This document shows positions 23,590 to 35,334 of a stretch of 64,000 nt of DNA, piece after piece. The notes beneath the pieces are model-generated. The model searched no databases and was not told where the DNA came from. It worked only from the letters and a program-made list of their open reading frames with translations. Origin of the DNA: Siphonodentalium dalli (Eukaryota > Mollusca > Scaphopoda > Gadilida > Siphonodentaliidae); NCBI GenBank assembly GCA_032622095.1, contig CP136061.1, positions 64,793,127-64,857,126 of the forward strand, given 5' to 3'. The translations under genes and the position numbers were made by a program. Every line of letters starts with the position of its first letter. Within the stretch, counting starts at the first letter, position 1.

Positions 23590-24425
23590 GTTTTTGTTAA
23601 TTTCACTGAATGTAGGTTCCCAGACTTAATATGCCGATGGCTCCTGGACAACTTGCATTTCCAAAGGTCAGCTTCACAAAATTCTTGGCTGTTTCCACAA
23701 AGAAATATTTCTTTATCTTGGACATGTCCAAATGTGTTACTTTGAAATGTCCTTTGTCATACCTTTAACTTTGTATGGTGTGAGTTTGTTGAGTTCAGAT
23801 AGTTCATTGTGCATCAGGTAGTCTACAGTGTGTTCCCGATGTTTCTGTGATTGAATGTTTCCAGTTATGCCAATAGTCAAAATCAACAATTTATGGCACA
23901 AAAAAATCTTCTGTGCTGATCTTCCGATATCAATAACAACACCCATCTTCTTTACATATCGCATCTAAATTCTTTTTTGACATCTTTCCAAGACTTCAGG
24001 GAAGCTATGTTAATTTGGATGGTTGTTTATTTCATTACCAAAACCTCTCTCGTGAGTGATGCATTATGGGAAGTGCACTAACAATCAATCAAGCACTAAC
24101 AATGTGTCAACATGCAAATGCCGTGCATGGCTGGTGCATGAGTAGTGCTCTCCCATCTTCAGGAATGTTAAGGTGTCAAAGTGTCCCAGGCATGATCAAG
24201 CATTATAAAAACACCGATGGCTTCTAAATGGGGGAAAAAACTCTCCGAAAGGATGAGGCATTTTAATAATCATGTTTATCAGAATAATGTTTTCAGTGAT
24301 GGAACCGGTTCCCAGATTCATGTTTATACATGTATCACACAGTGATTTAACTTGAATGTAGGCCTGTCTGTTATCCTGAAATGGCAACATCTGAGCTTTG
24401 CCTAAAGTTTCCCAAAATCCTTTCA
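23590..24425 (-). pseudogene. Exon-like stretches with frameshifts, unidentified
   Basis: In transcript order: KAQMLPFQDNRQAYIQVKSL (about 24400-24330); VVIDIGRSAQKIFLCHK through LNKLTPYKVKG (about 23950-23765); then, one frame over, DKGHFKVTHLDMSKIKKYFF and FVKLTFGNASCPGAIGILSL (about 23755-23612). Amino-acid composition looks coding, but frames change without clear splice sites, so a decayed gene copy is the best reading. Confidence 0.25.
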
Positions 24426-24619
24426 CAGTTCAGTGCTTTTTTAGCAGAAAAGATCCCGTTTATTGTTAAAGTGTCCATAATTTTATGGAGAAGTTTTCGG
24501 TCCATAATTTTATGGAGAACATTTTCGGTGATTTGTGAAAAGTTTACGGAAAAATTTACGACTTTTTGCGGAAAACATGAGACAAGGGGAATGTGGGAAA
24601 ACTACATTTAAAAAAAAAT

Positions 24620-25318
24620 AAAGGAATGGCGATCTATAAATTTATTCTAAGCCGCAACAGAATTTGTGAATATATAATACTAGCAGGTTAGCCCGCCACT
24701 GGCGTGGTTCGTCTCATGGCTTTGTTCGAAAAAGCAATTGCAACAGCTTCCGAGACACGTATGCTGTACCTTGGTGTAAAATTTCATCGAAATCTGCCAG
24801 TTTTACCCGATTTGACCTTGAATTGATAATTTCAAGGTCAAGGTCAGGTCATGGTCACAATTTAACCCGTCCATGACACTTCCCGCACAAAAGTACCCCT
24901 AGGTAGCAAGTTTGAGCTCAATCGGTTGGAGTCTATAAAGGACACACATACATGTATATATATCATTTGTGGGTACCCGTTTCAAGGTGAAGATCACCTT
25001 GGGCGGAAAAACTGACCCGATGAAAATCTCCCCCGTTCCTAGGAAGCCCTAAGTACGTAAGAATCACACAACATGCTCATGTCCGAACCCAGACGTAAGA
25101 ATCACATTACATGCATACGCTCTTTATCAACGACACTGCGGATACGAACGCTCTTTAGCTATCAACGCGATTAACCCCACAGTGCCGTTTTTTGTGACTG
25201 GGAGTGGAGAACATGTGCTCATAGCTTATCCAAAACGGCGCGACGACCATTCCTGTGGGTTTTTACCCTTAGATGGAAAGTTTGGTTTTGATCGGTGCAG
25301 CTGTTTTCGATTCTATAA
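24620..25318 (+). repeat. Dispersed repeat with ccttga/aaggtca words
   Basis: aatttcaaggtcaaggtcag, gatttgaccttgaa, then two sub-blocks each ending in a 'gtttgagctcaatcggt' or 'gtttggttttgatcggtgc' block followed by tataaag. That is the plan of bivalve noncoding retro-repeats; the block near 24900-24950 and the block near 25255-25320 are diverged tandem copies. No ORF. Confidence 0.45.
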
Positions 25319-25375
25319 AGTATATACACACATATATACACACATATATACACACATATATACACACATATATAC
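25319..25375. repeat. (ACACATATAT)n microsatellite
   Basis: Five decamer-like units of acacatatat, likely the simple-repeat tail of the preceding dispersed repeat. Confidence 0.85.
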
Positions 25376-25429
25376 GGAAGTCTCAAAATATATAGTAGAT
25401 ATTCATACGGTCACACCGTAGTTTGGAAT

Positions 25430-26095
25430 GTATCTGAAAATGTATGCTCCAATGTATTTAAATGTTGACAACTTTAACCCAGAGAATATGAGTAAGTTCC
25501 ATTTTCACATATAATCGTTTTCTTAAATTGGTATATTACAGCCTAACACCTCAGCTGACCACCTCAGAATTTTTTTTGCTTAGACAAGCTGTAAATCCAG
25601 GGTTCTGGGATATCAATATCTGTATATTCAGGGATGAAATAGTTAACTCTTAACGTGTCAGAATTGCAATTTTCTGCCTGAATCAAACTAACAGACAGGA
25701 CTTGAGTGCTTGAATTATGTCATTGAAATTTGCTTTCGCAACCCAAATATCATTAGGTCAAATACCAATATCTTGTATAATTGCCCGAGGTTTAAGAACA
25801 AAATATTATAATTGCAATAAAGTTTAAATATTATCTAATTGTGGTATGCAATATCATTTAAAATGCATTTTATCACATTAAATACTATAATTTCTTTCTC
25901 TTCAGGAATTCTGCTCGGTTTTTAGTGCAACCCGTTAGCAAGAAAAGTTCTAGAGTGACAATTTAATTCAGTTAATGGGAATGAAAACTGAATGGATAAA
26001 TCAAATTTATTGAAGAACTAGCTTTCGTTGTCAAATCCCACTGTGAGAGTGAACATTTTTAGTTTTATTTGAGTTGATTAAAATACATGGATTTA
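25430..26095. other. Unassigned AT-rich DNA
   Basis: No supported feature. Confidence 0.35.
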
Positions 26096-26099
26096 CTAC

Positions 26100-26178
26100 T
26101 TGGTACTCAAATTTGGGCTCGTTGGATTGACAGATCTACTAGTCAAATGCTCTAACCACTGGATCAACGAGTCACCTA
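26100..26178 (-). repeat. tRNA-derived SINE head (relic)
   Basis: The minus strand has CAGTGGTTAGAGCA, matching a Pol III A box / tRNA D-arm, then a stem TTGAC/GTCAA where an anticodon arm would be, then GCCCAAATTTGAGT in the place of a B box. It cannot fold into a complete cloverleaf with a normal acceptor stem, so a SINE promoter relic is more likely than a tRNA gene. Confidence 0.35.
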
Positions 26179-26517
26179 TTGTCCGAACAACATGTATGTG
26201 GGGAATTAAAGTTCAAGGACATTCATATTAACCTTTTCTTTAAATAATATAACAGATATATCTGTTCTATCCTATGAGACTATGGCCAGTAGTGTTTTTA
26301 TCATGAGAAGCTATACGAGAAGCAGTCTGCGAGAACACAGTCTGCCGATTGGTGGCCCGTTCTATAGTTGGAATAAAAAAGTATTACCTCAGTGTCAACC
26401 AACACAAATCTAGGCAGAGCTCCGCCAAAGCCAATCAGATGATAATGCGAAGTGTGGGTGGTATCATCATAGTATGATGTCATACTTCAGGGAAAACCTG
26501 TTATAGCAGCAGTAATA

Positions 26518-26682
26518 CAGTAATGCCCTAAATAATCGACTCTTTAACTACAGCAGAATTATGGGTAACTTTTCAGGATATAGTCGGAAATATGGCTTGT
26601 TGCCATTCATCGGAAAGCTAAATCCTGAAAGTTACTCATAATTCTGCTGTGGTTAAGGAGTCGATTATTTAGGGCATTACTG
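26518..26682. mobile_element. Palindromic TA-flanked MITE, family T (Tc1/mariner-like), copy 1
   Basis: The 165-bp element has TIR CAGTAATGCCCTAAATAATC flanked by TA at 26516-26517 and 26683-26684. Arms are almost perfectly complementary. TA target duplication and CAGT ends fit Tc1/mariner-type elements. Confidence 0.85.
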
Positions 26683-26689
26683 TACAATG

Positions 26690-27046
26690 GATATCGGAAT
26701 GTTTCAGACTATAAAACATGTAGCTGTTCAATAATTTGTGTTCATTCAGACTGTTAAAGATAATCATACCATAACAGTGTTTATTAAAAAATAAAATTAT
26801 TTAATCTGGTTAAACTTAGAATCAATGGTACAATAGGGTTGATACAAAGTAACTAGTTAAAGCATTATAATAACATTTATGTAAAATACATCAACAATTC
26901 CATTAAATTGGGGGGCAGGGGTGTTAAGAAATTCCAAAGTGAACACCATCCCTTTCTCCCAATATCAAACATGCTATTTTTGGTCAAAAGCCTTAGGTCA
27001 AGAACATTGTCCCAAACAAAATTTTAAATGACTTACTTGATTGATG
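26690..27046. repeat. Oldest relic of the 28-29 kb tandem block
   Basis: ataccataacagtgtttatt and gtaaaatacatcaacaattc recur in the better preserved copies at 27826, 28902 and 29478. Confidence 0.5.
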
Positions 27047-27048
27047 TA

Positions 27049-27250
27049 CAGTAATGCCCCAAATAATCGACTCCTTAACCACAGCAGAATTATGGGTGAC
27101 TTTTCAGGATTTAGTCGGAAATATGGCTTGTTGCCATTTAACGGAAAGCTTTCCAATGTGAATGGCAACAAGCCATATTTCCGACTAAATCCTGAAAAGT
27201 TACCCATAATTCTGCTGTGGTTAAGGAGTCGATTATTTAGGGTATTACTG
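27049..27250. mobile_element. Family T MITE, copy 2
   Basis: 202 bp, same TIR (CAGTAATGCCCCAAATAATC), flanked by TA at 27047-27048 and 27251-27252. The loop differs from copy 1. The ORFs on both strands across it are palindrome artefacts. Confidence 0.85.
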
Positions 27251-27338
27251 TATGACAAAAGTGTTTTTCTCTGATCTAAGTAGACTGAGCAACATGGTGA
27301 AGGGATAACATGTTGAGATGTCAATAATTAAATGTTAA

Positions 27339-27450
27339 CCCTTTCATGATGGGAGCTAAGCTGGAGCATCTTTAAAAATCCTGTTCAGTGCATTCTCTTA
27401 TATATGTTAGTCTCCCATACATAAGAGAATGCACTGACTTACATGGTCAA
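27339..27450. mobile_element. MITE family M (CCCTTTCATGA), partial
   Basis: Starts TTAA + ccctttcatgatgggagct and contains tctcttatatatgttagtct followed by an inverse copy. The right end is not recognisable. Confidence 0.65.
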
Positions 27451-28227
27451 GGTAAATATTCTACATAAAATATTTCTGTAAAAATCTCCTGAATTTTTGT
27501 TGAGGTGTAATAACAGGTCTGGTCATTGTCAGTACATGTATAACAACTATCATAACTGACCAATCCATGGTATTAATTTCATCAACATCTCAGTCAGAAG
27601 GTAATGGATAGACACGCTGCATTTTACTGCTACAGAGTAAATACAAAAAGTAGGGCACAAATGAAAGATGAAAGTAAGCGTGTAGCGAGTACAAACATAT
27701 AGTAAAAACTTACACCTCAGAATAAAATTAGTAGTGTCTAACATGAATATCTAAAACATGATACATAAGGCTACCAGACTGTTCAAGAGGTATTGCAGTG
27801 TTTTTTGAATGATTTTTCGAAGATAAACATACCATAACAGTTTATAAAAAATAAAATCATTTCTTCTGTTTAAAGATGGTCTTTCTCTTCCTAAAACAAG
27901 TTTTATATAGTTTCCTGGGTATAAAATAACAAATATGAATCGAAGACCCCTGCCTGGAAATGCTTCTATCAATTAATATTGATTTTATTTCAAATTTTCT
28001 GGTATAATAATATACAAACAACCAATTTGGGACAGTATACGGCTCATGTTCATTTGGAGCGTAGAATTGATCTAAAATTCCAATAATAGTAACGAAAAAA
28101 AGTCCCACTTAATTATTGCATTATATAAGAAAATATCAACATGAAATGTGATAGAAGAGTTTGCGGACAGATGTCTTTGACTCATATCTATTATTTAGAC
28201 CCCGAAACTATATAAACCTTGTTTAGG

Positions 28228-29544
28228 AAGAGACAGACCAACTTTAAATAAAGAAAAAATGGTAGAATAGGGTTAAAGATACTGTATCTTTTCCAAGCCA
28301 CAATTACAACAACAACAGCAGCATAAATTTTATAAAACTCAGTTTCAAGAGAACTCGATCAACAGACACAACTGAAAATTGGATATATTATTTCTCAATA
28401 AAGGAATAAAAAAGAGGTTAATTCCTGCAAACTATCTGAATCGAAATGGCTTTTTGCATTGACCGAGAGTGCTAATAAGATAGAGTTCTCCCTCTTGATG
28501 CACTCAGAATGCGCTTGAAGTTTCTGTTCTAACAATAGCCCTTAAAATGTCCTAAAAGGTAATATGTGTTATACCAGAAAAAAATCTAATTAAATTTAAT
28601 ATTAACTTTAATTTAATGTACACTTTCATGACTGGAGCTTCTGAAATTTTGCGATAACCCTGTGTCAATGCATTCGCTTGTATATGCGAGGCGCCTATGG
28701 GAGACTCGCATATATAAGAGAATGCACTGGCACAGCCCCCTTTGTGTAAGGGATAACTGATAGAGAAGCATATCCAGATGTCTTTAATTCATATTTATTA
28801 TTTTATACCCCAGAATCTTTGTAAAACTTGTTATTGGAAGAGATACACTGTCTTTAATACAAGGCAACTGGTTAATGTATCACAATAACACTTCAGTAAA
28901 ATACATCAACAAATTTTATATAAAATTCAGAATAGAAAGTAATTATTTTCAACAAGACAAAGGGGAAGAGATAGACCAACTTTAAACAAAGAAATAATGG
29001 TAGAATAGAGCTAAAGTTGGTGTATTTTTGCCAAGCCACAATTACAACAACAACATACATTTTATAAAACACTGTTTCAAGAATATAAATACGTTTTCTG
29101 TGAATAAAACAGATAACACTGAAAATTGGATATATATATTATTTATCTATAAAGGCAGTGTATTCCTGCAAACAATCTGAATAGAAATGGCCTTTTGCAT
29201 TGACGGAGAGTGATAATAAGATAGAGTTCTCCCTCTTGCTGCACTCAGAATACACCTGAAGTTTCTGTTCTGAAAATAGCCCATAAAACTGTTCCAAAAG
29301 GTTATATGTGTAATACCAGAAAAAAAATCAAATTAAATTTAATGTTAATTCCAGATAGACATCTTGGATTCATATTTATTATTTTATACCCCGGAAACAA
29401 TATTAAAGTTTTTAGGAAGATATGTGCTGTCTTCAATATAAGGCAACTTGTTAAAGTAACACAATAATATTTCAGTAAAATACATCAACAAATCTTATAA
29501 AAAGTTCAGAATAGAAAGTAATTATTTTCAACAAGATAAAGGGG
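28228..29544 (+). repeat. Direct tandem duplication (units 28228-28965 and 28966-29544)
   Basis: Both units run gagacagaccaactttaaa, gccacaattacaacaacaac, ctgaaaattggatatat, tagagttctccctcttg, atttattattttatacccc, aaaatacatcaacaaat, taattattttcaacaaga in the same order. Unit 1 is ~159 bp longer, mostly from a MITE at ~28608-28760. Related sequence also lies at 27770-28226. Confidence 0.85.
28608..28760. mobile_element. Family M MITE inserted into tandem unit 1
   Basis: ctttcatgactggagcttct, then a palindrome of tcttgtatatgcgaggcgcc-type, then gtgtaagggata. Unit 2 lacks it at the matching place (~29347), giving an empty site. Confidence 0.8.
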
Positions 29545-29754
29545 TCATGCTGTGGTGAAGGGCACAATTAATGCACCTTGAGCAAAAGTGGAAAAATATG
29601 GTTAGGCTACCAGGATTCACACTGTGCTGCTTGCCAAATGCACAAATAACTAAAAGTGGGAAAACGATTACTTTTATTTAGGAAAATATCCTGAAATATC
29701 TGGGTTAAATAAATTAAGTGGTCATCAACTTTACAAGAAAGTACAATGTATTAA

Positions 29755-29878
29755 CCCTTTCAGTGCCAAGTCCGATTTTTATTGATTATTGATTTATTGA
29801 TTATTGTAATCAATAAATATGAAAAATGATCAAGGAAATATGGGTTGATACAAAAAATCGGACTTGGCACTGAAAGGG
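29755..29878. mobile_element. Family P MITE, copy 2
   Basis: 124 bp, ccctttcagtgccaagtccg and its complement, flanked by TTAA at 29751-29754 and 29879-29882. Confidence 0.88.
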
Positions 29879-30017
29879 TTAATCAAGTGATTGTTCGCTC
29901 AATCCATACAGGTCTCAAAATCCCCTGCCATAGTTATGTACAGTAGAAGATTATGCAGGTTAGGGAAAGTTAGTAACTCAATCAACAAGTTGTTAATCTC
30001 ATTGCATATGTTATTAA

Positions 30018-30219
30018 CCCTTTCATGACTGAAGCTTCCTGAAATTTTGTGAAAACCCTGTGCCAATGTATTCTTTTATATATGCAAGTCTCCCATAGGG
30101 CGCCTCACATATATAAGAGAATGCAATTCATGGGAGATTTGCATATATAAGAGAATGCACTCGCACAAGGTCTTTAATGCTGCTCCTGTTCCAGCACAGC
30201 TCCTATCATGAAATGGTTA
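30018..30219. mobile_element. Family M MITE, near-complete
   Basis: 202 bp flanked by TTAA at 30014-30017 and 30220-30223. Left arm ccctttcatgactgaagctt; right end cctatcatgaaatggttat. Contains the tatatatgc / gcatatata hairpin with tctcccatagg. Confidence 0.8.
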
Positions 30220-30229
30220 TTAAAGTATG

Positions 30230-30680
30230 ATCGTGATGTAGGGCCGTACAAATCGGCAATTTTCCCCAGATTTGAAATCAGATATTGTATCAGAGCGCCG
30301 ATGATGACATTGAATTAAATCTTGAATCGAATTGGCTAGCTGCCAGTGCAGAACATAGTTCTTCAAAGTCAGTCCCGATTTTGCTATTATAAGGAGTTAG
30401 GAATTAAATTACAGCAGAAAATAACATCGCATGTGCAATTTCCTGATGGTATAAGTTCTATACATTTCAATTGAGTTTTAATAATTGAAGTGAAATGTTA
30501 CATAGTACATTTATGTGCAAAGAATAGTTACGTAGTTTGCAGTTATAATCATTACTAGTAATTCTCGATCCCGTTTGATATCAGATTCATGGTGTGATAA
30601 TGTGCCACCAACTAACGATATATTTATATGCACATGTACAGCCACAATGCAGTTTGTAAAATTTGGGCACATATAGATCT
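30230..30680. other. Unassigned AT-rich DNA
   Basis: No supported gene; the 74-codon minus ORF that ends here overlaps a MITE end. Confidence 0.35.
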
Positions 30681-30684
30681 TTAA

Positions 30685-30920
30685 CCCTTTGAGTGCCAGG
30701 TCGATTTTTGTATCAACCCATATACCCTGTGCCAATGCATTTTCTTATATATGCGAATCGACCATAGGTCGCCTCGCATATATAAGAGAATGCATTGGCC
30801 TAACAATGTTTTTTTTTTTTTTTTTTTTTTTTACAATTTTAATAATTTATTCTTATATTCTTTAACAGACTTATTTTGTAGGTTTAGGGCTGATGAGATC
30901 GGCCCCTGGCACTCAAAGGG
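30685..30920. mobile_element. Composite P+M MITE, copy a
   Basis: Outer ends ccctttgagtgccaggtcga and ggcactcaaaggg are family P, flanked by TTAA (30681-30684, 30921-30924). Inside, 30722-30806 is the family M hairpin (gccaatgcattttcttatat ... catatataagagaatgcatt). A poly-T run at 30809-30832 follows. The same composite recurs at 45056-45577. Confidence 0.82.
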
Positions 30921-30929
30921 TTAACCATC

Positions 30930-33500
30930 ACGATAACACAATTAACCAATCATAAACTGCTAGCTCTTTGAACAGTTCGTCCCTTATATAATTTTTTCGA
31001 TGGTATACCTAAGTGAACCAACCTATCATATTACTAAATTAGCATAGTACGCCAAATATCACGGATGCATCACTCCATGATTTCATTATCACAGTAGCAA
31101 CATGCCTAACATAGTATCAATGATGGGGGACAAATATGATATTCAAATCAGGGGTGCTAACACCAAATCATAACAGGGGCGTATCGTTAAAATGAGTGGC
31201 GACTTGGATTCAAATATGGAATTGATTTGGGGAGATTAGCATCAGATATACCGTAACATGAATATTGTTTGTACAATGGGTGGGTTTTTTATCGATAATT
31301 ATTGACTTTGAAATGGACGATATACTTTCTCCTGTGCTATCGAGGCACCCATTAGCCGGAGCGCTCTGTGATTTTTGTGTTCAGCATCTGTTTTTGAAGA
31401 TTTGGAACAGTTTATCCTAGAATTGTGTATTATAATTGGAAAATATAGCTTTTACTTGATCGATGAGCGTTGAAATTTTAAGAACCGGTTCAAGCATTTG
31501 TGAATTATGGTCATTAGCAGTGAGGAGGTATCTGAAAAGTTAACTCCCTTATTAAATATGTATTGATGAACTTTTTAAAGTGGCATGCTCATTTTAAACT
31601 GGTATATTTTTTAACTTATATATTACTCGATTTAACCAACATCCCCTGTGGCGATATTGACATCGAATTGAATCTTGAATATTCGCAGAGCCCTATGGAG
31701 ATGTTTATACTAGTAAATTGAAGTAACCCTGTATTGTAGAGGTGCCCATGATTTGACTCAGTCCATCTTTTTTAACATGTATGGCGGATTGGTTTATTGA
31801 AAAGTCTATATCATTTTCAAAACAAATAAATCAATCAATAGCAAATTCCATACTGGTGATCAGTGTGCCAAGATCTAAATAAGAAATTTGAGGCAGATCA
31901 CATTAAAAGAATTTGAGTTATTGCATCGGATTCTATGTGTCTATGCAATGGGTGTGAAGGGTTATTTTTTTAAGATCAGATCAATGGAAATATACCAAAA
32001 ACTATACAGGCGAGGGGCGTGTTATCCGAAAACTGTGTGATGAAATTTCCACAGGACTGGAGGAAAAATGTTTGAGTTATCACATCGGATTGCACATGTC
32101 TATGGGATGGATGGATGGAAAGTGTTAATATTTTATAAACTGATTAACCGGTCCATAACAAAAACTATACTGGTAAGGGGTGTGTCAACATAAAATTACA
32201 CATAAGATAGTAACACGATCCAACAAAAAAATTCTTAACTTAACATTCTGGATAACATATGCCTAAGGACACATTGATGGACAAAAAACCAACAACAGAT
32301 GGTTGATCCAGACTTTGGCAGTACATGGTATGGATACACGTAAAAATGCTTTCAGACTCTTATGTGCAAAATGTCTGGTTAGCTAGAGAAGTTCCCCTAT
32401 GATATCACACATTGACTGTAAACAGCCTGTACATTTATGTCTTGGGAATCTATCATAAACAGAATAAAGATTAGGTAATGGTTAATGTCACTTAAAATCA
32501 TATCATCACAACCAATCAAATTAATATAACAGAAAATAATATAATCTATAGTAAACAGAATAACGAATATAAAACTACCAACAGATGACAATTCTGGAAT
32601 GTACCCTGTGTATACCACCCTGCAAATCAAGGGTGTTGAAGCAAATATTGAATTGGATTTCGAATCGCATCGAATATATCATATTGAATCGTGCCTTCTT
32701 AACAAGAGTGAAGACGAAGAGGAATGTATTGACATCAAATTTAAGCATTAAAGCTTTAATATGCCCAGCAATAGTGTAAAATGTGTTAGAATGCACATAG
32801 ATGTATTGTTAGAATTTTGACCTCCCTAGGAGTTGGGTCATGTTATTTTTCTGTTTTGATTGCAAGTCAAATTGCCCACAGAAGAACTAGACATCGCCAG
32901 ATGATCACTCTAACTGATAAAACTAATACAATATTCCTCCCTGTAATACAAGTAAATACCTATTGATGTCTAGATTCCATCAAAAATGCCAAATTGCACT
33001 GAGAGGCTTTCTTTGCTAAATACTCATTGAGGAGTAATTCCTTCAGGTTCAGATAATAAGAACATATCATCTGAACATTTCCCACCAATGAGTAGCTTAC
33101 CTTCTGAATAGACCATTCAAATGTATATTGTTATTGTAAAGAAACGGTTAATATGTAAAACACTGAGAGGTCGCCATATGAACTGAGAGGCTGCAAATCG
33201 GATGGGATGAGCTGTTATTTTGTGGGAGAATCCAGATTCAGATAACACTCTATACAATGTGGTTTGGTAAAAGAACAGACAGTATCATTATTTCATCGTA
33301 ATCCAGATTCTGATTCCGTAATCAGAATCAGAACATTCATAATATCAACAAACCGACATTTCCCTACCTCAGAGTTTAAAAAAAAGGTAATACATACGAA
33401 TCTGTCCCTTGGGTACAAATTATTGCAGAATAGAAATGATCCATATCAAAGAATTTTAGATACAGAGACAAATTTGTGCTGTCGTGTGTAAACAGGGAGA
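30930..33500. other. Unassigned AT-rich DNA
   Basis: About 2.6 kb. Diverged repeats with gaattgaatcttgaat and gacatcgaattgaa words near 30310, 31660 and 32645, and a twice-repeated block around 31860-31990 and 32025-32170 (gagttat(t/c)(g/a)catcggatt, tctatg, atatt(t)tataa, aaaactatac). No exon with good splice sites and coding composition found. Confidence 0.4.
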
Positions 33501-33509
33501 ATTTCCCTG

Positions 33510-34540
33510 AAATTAGTCATTATTGATAGTGACGCTAGGGGAGCACTTGAGCTTGAAAACTTGAGCTTGTCAATTTCCTTGTCAGTTTCATCATGTTCAT
33601 TCCATCCACAAAATACTGCCCCAATGCATGTCGATTTCCAATTCGGAAGATAACGTCATCATTGACCGACTTAACATGAACCTGGGTATGTCTTCTGCTT
33701 TGTTCGTAATATGTTCCTTCTTATACAAGAAATCGTAGGGATTATCAGATACGCGTATATACTATCTATTCTTATAACAGTTCAATATTTGAAATGTTTG
33801 TTTCGTTAAATGCATGGGCAATTTTTCGCCAAAATGTTGTGCATTAGTCGGAAAATAAAGTTTTGAGGTACCAGTACATGTAGCTAATGTTGTGGTCTTG
33901 TAATTGCATGTTTCATCTCCCAATCACATAAACATAAATGTTAAGCTAGGTTCTATCCTTATTCTAGGATCGCAGGACTATAGTCGAAATTTCATTCAAT
34001 TTATTTGAGTAAAAACCCACACGTACTACTAGTAGAGGTCAGATTTTGAAGTCCACTTGTTCGCTGGGACTAGGTTTAATGTTCTCCTAGCGACCTCTAG
34101 TACTAGAGGGTTCTCATGGGGGGGGGGTCCACCTTGAAATTTTCGACTGCATCAACCTAGCTGAACCACACATCAAACTCTCAGGTTCACAGTATTCCAT
34201 TTGCACCCCCTTGAAAATATCCAACCTGACACACCCTAAGATTGTCAAATCCATCAGATGTTTAATAAATGTTTGAATAGAGATAACAATTACGGTAATG
34301 AATGTGAAATCAGAACTATAAAACGGGTCTGTTCGATCTAAATTCCGTGTCTGTTTGTATAGAATGCATACCAGCATTATTTCACACCGAGTTAAACCTT
34401 CCCCATCAGAACAGACTGAACTTGAATAAAAGGGTTGCATTCGAAAGGTTTTGGTATCATGCACACTGGCCTGAGAAATGGAATATTGGTTTTGCGTGAA
34501 CAAAGGCCAATATAAATAAATTATGAGATTCCCATCCAAC
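33510..34540. other. Unassigned DNA with a relic shared with ~42.4 kb
   Basis: The block around 34315-34440 (tgtctgtttgtata, ttaaaccttccccatcag, tgaataaaaggttgc-like) matches 42418-42540 in the same direction, at low identity. A 141-codon minus ORF (34114-34539) runs through a G-run and this relic and is not a gene. Confidence 0.4.
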
Positions 34541-34549
34541 TTTTTTTAA

Positions 34550-34728
34550 CCCTTTCAATACCATGTCCGATTTTTGTATCAACCCATATTGATCATTTTT
34601 CAAATTTATTGATTATAATAATGTGATACATTGATGGAAAGAGCTCTTAGAGCTTTCTGATGAATGGCAACAAGCCATGATCAAGGAAATATGGGTTGAT
34701 ACAAAAATCAGACTTGGCACTGAAAGGG
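34550..34728. mobile_element. Family P MITE, copy 3
   Basis: ccctttcaataccatgtccg and its inverse, TTAA at 34546-34549 and 34729-34732. Its loop contains gatgaatggcaacaagccat, a word from family T, so the centre may be recombinant. Confidence 0.82.
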
Positions 34729-34988
34729 TTAAATTGGGGCGAGTGGGCTGTTCCATTAGGAAATGTTTCGATAAAAAGTTCAAACATAGGTCATTTGTTG
34801 AACTTATATGAACATTTCCCATCAATGTATAAAAATCCTTCTGCATTTGCATTAATATCCTTTGGTCTGTCACTCATTTGCTCATTTTCCATGAGCACCT
34901 CTCCAGATGAATAATAGACCCTTCAATTGTATATTTTTAAATGGCCATAGTCAGTTCAATACAATGCACAGTGATTTAAATTGCCTGA

Positions 34989-35163
34989 CCCTTTCAGTGC
35001 CGGGTCCGATTTTTGTATCAACCCATATTTCCTTGATCATTTTTCAAATTTATTGATTATAATAATGTGATACATTGATGGACAGAGCTCTAAGATCAAT
35101 AAATTTGAAAAATTATCAAGGAAATATGGGTTGATAGAAAAATTGGACTTGGCACTGAAAGGG
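34989..35163. mobile_element. Family P MITE, copy 4 (3' of the PPxY gene)
   Basis: ccctttcagtgccgggtccg with a matching inverse right arm. TTAA on the right (35164-35167) but CTGA on the left, so one target copy has mutated. Lies 172 bp past the stop codon of the PPxY gene. Confidence 0.82.
35049..35054 (-). promoter_or_regulatory. Candidate polyadenylation signal inside a MITE
   Basis: Going 3' from the stop codon on the minus strand, the first AATAAA I find lies here, about 280 nt past the stop and inside the palindromic TTAA element at 34989-35163. There is no AATAAA or ATTAAA between 35170 and 35334. If used, the gene takes its transcript end from a transposon. Hexamers are common in AT-rich DNA, so this is weak. 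Confidence 0.22.
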
Positions 35164-35334
35164 TTAATTCGATTGCAATGTACCTCAAAATTATCCAAAT
35201 AAAACCAATTGAGGAGGAGACCAAAAATACGGTCTGCATGGGTTGAGAATTGAGCATATTTAAAAAAAAATTCACGGATGGAATGTACAATTAAAAATCA
35301 AATGGTTGAATATGTATGAAGATCTGTATACTGA

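Noticed and set aside
26100-26178. Functional tRNA gene on the minus strand
   Set aside because: A-box and B-box-like words are present, but no complete acceptor stem or normal anticodon loop forms. A SINE relic is more likely.
26998-27324. Overlapping ORFs on both strands with mirror-like peptides
   Set aside because: Explained by the palindromic family T MITE at 27049-27250.
34114-34539. 141-codon minus-strand ORF
   Set aside because: Runs through a G-run and a dispersed relic shared with 42.4 kb; no domain and no splice support.
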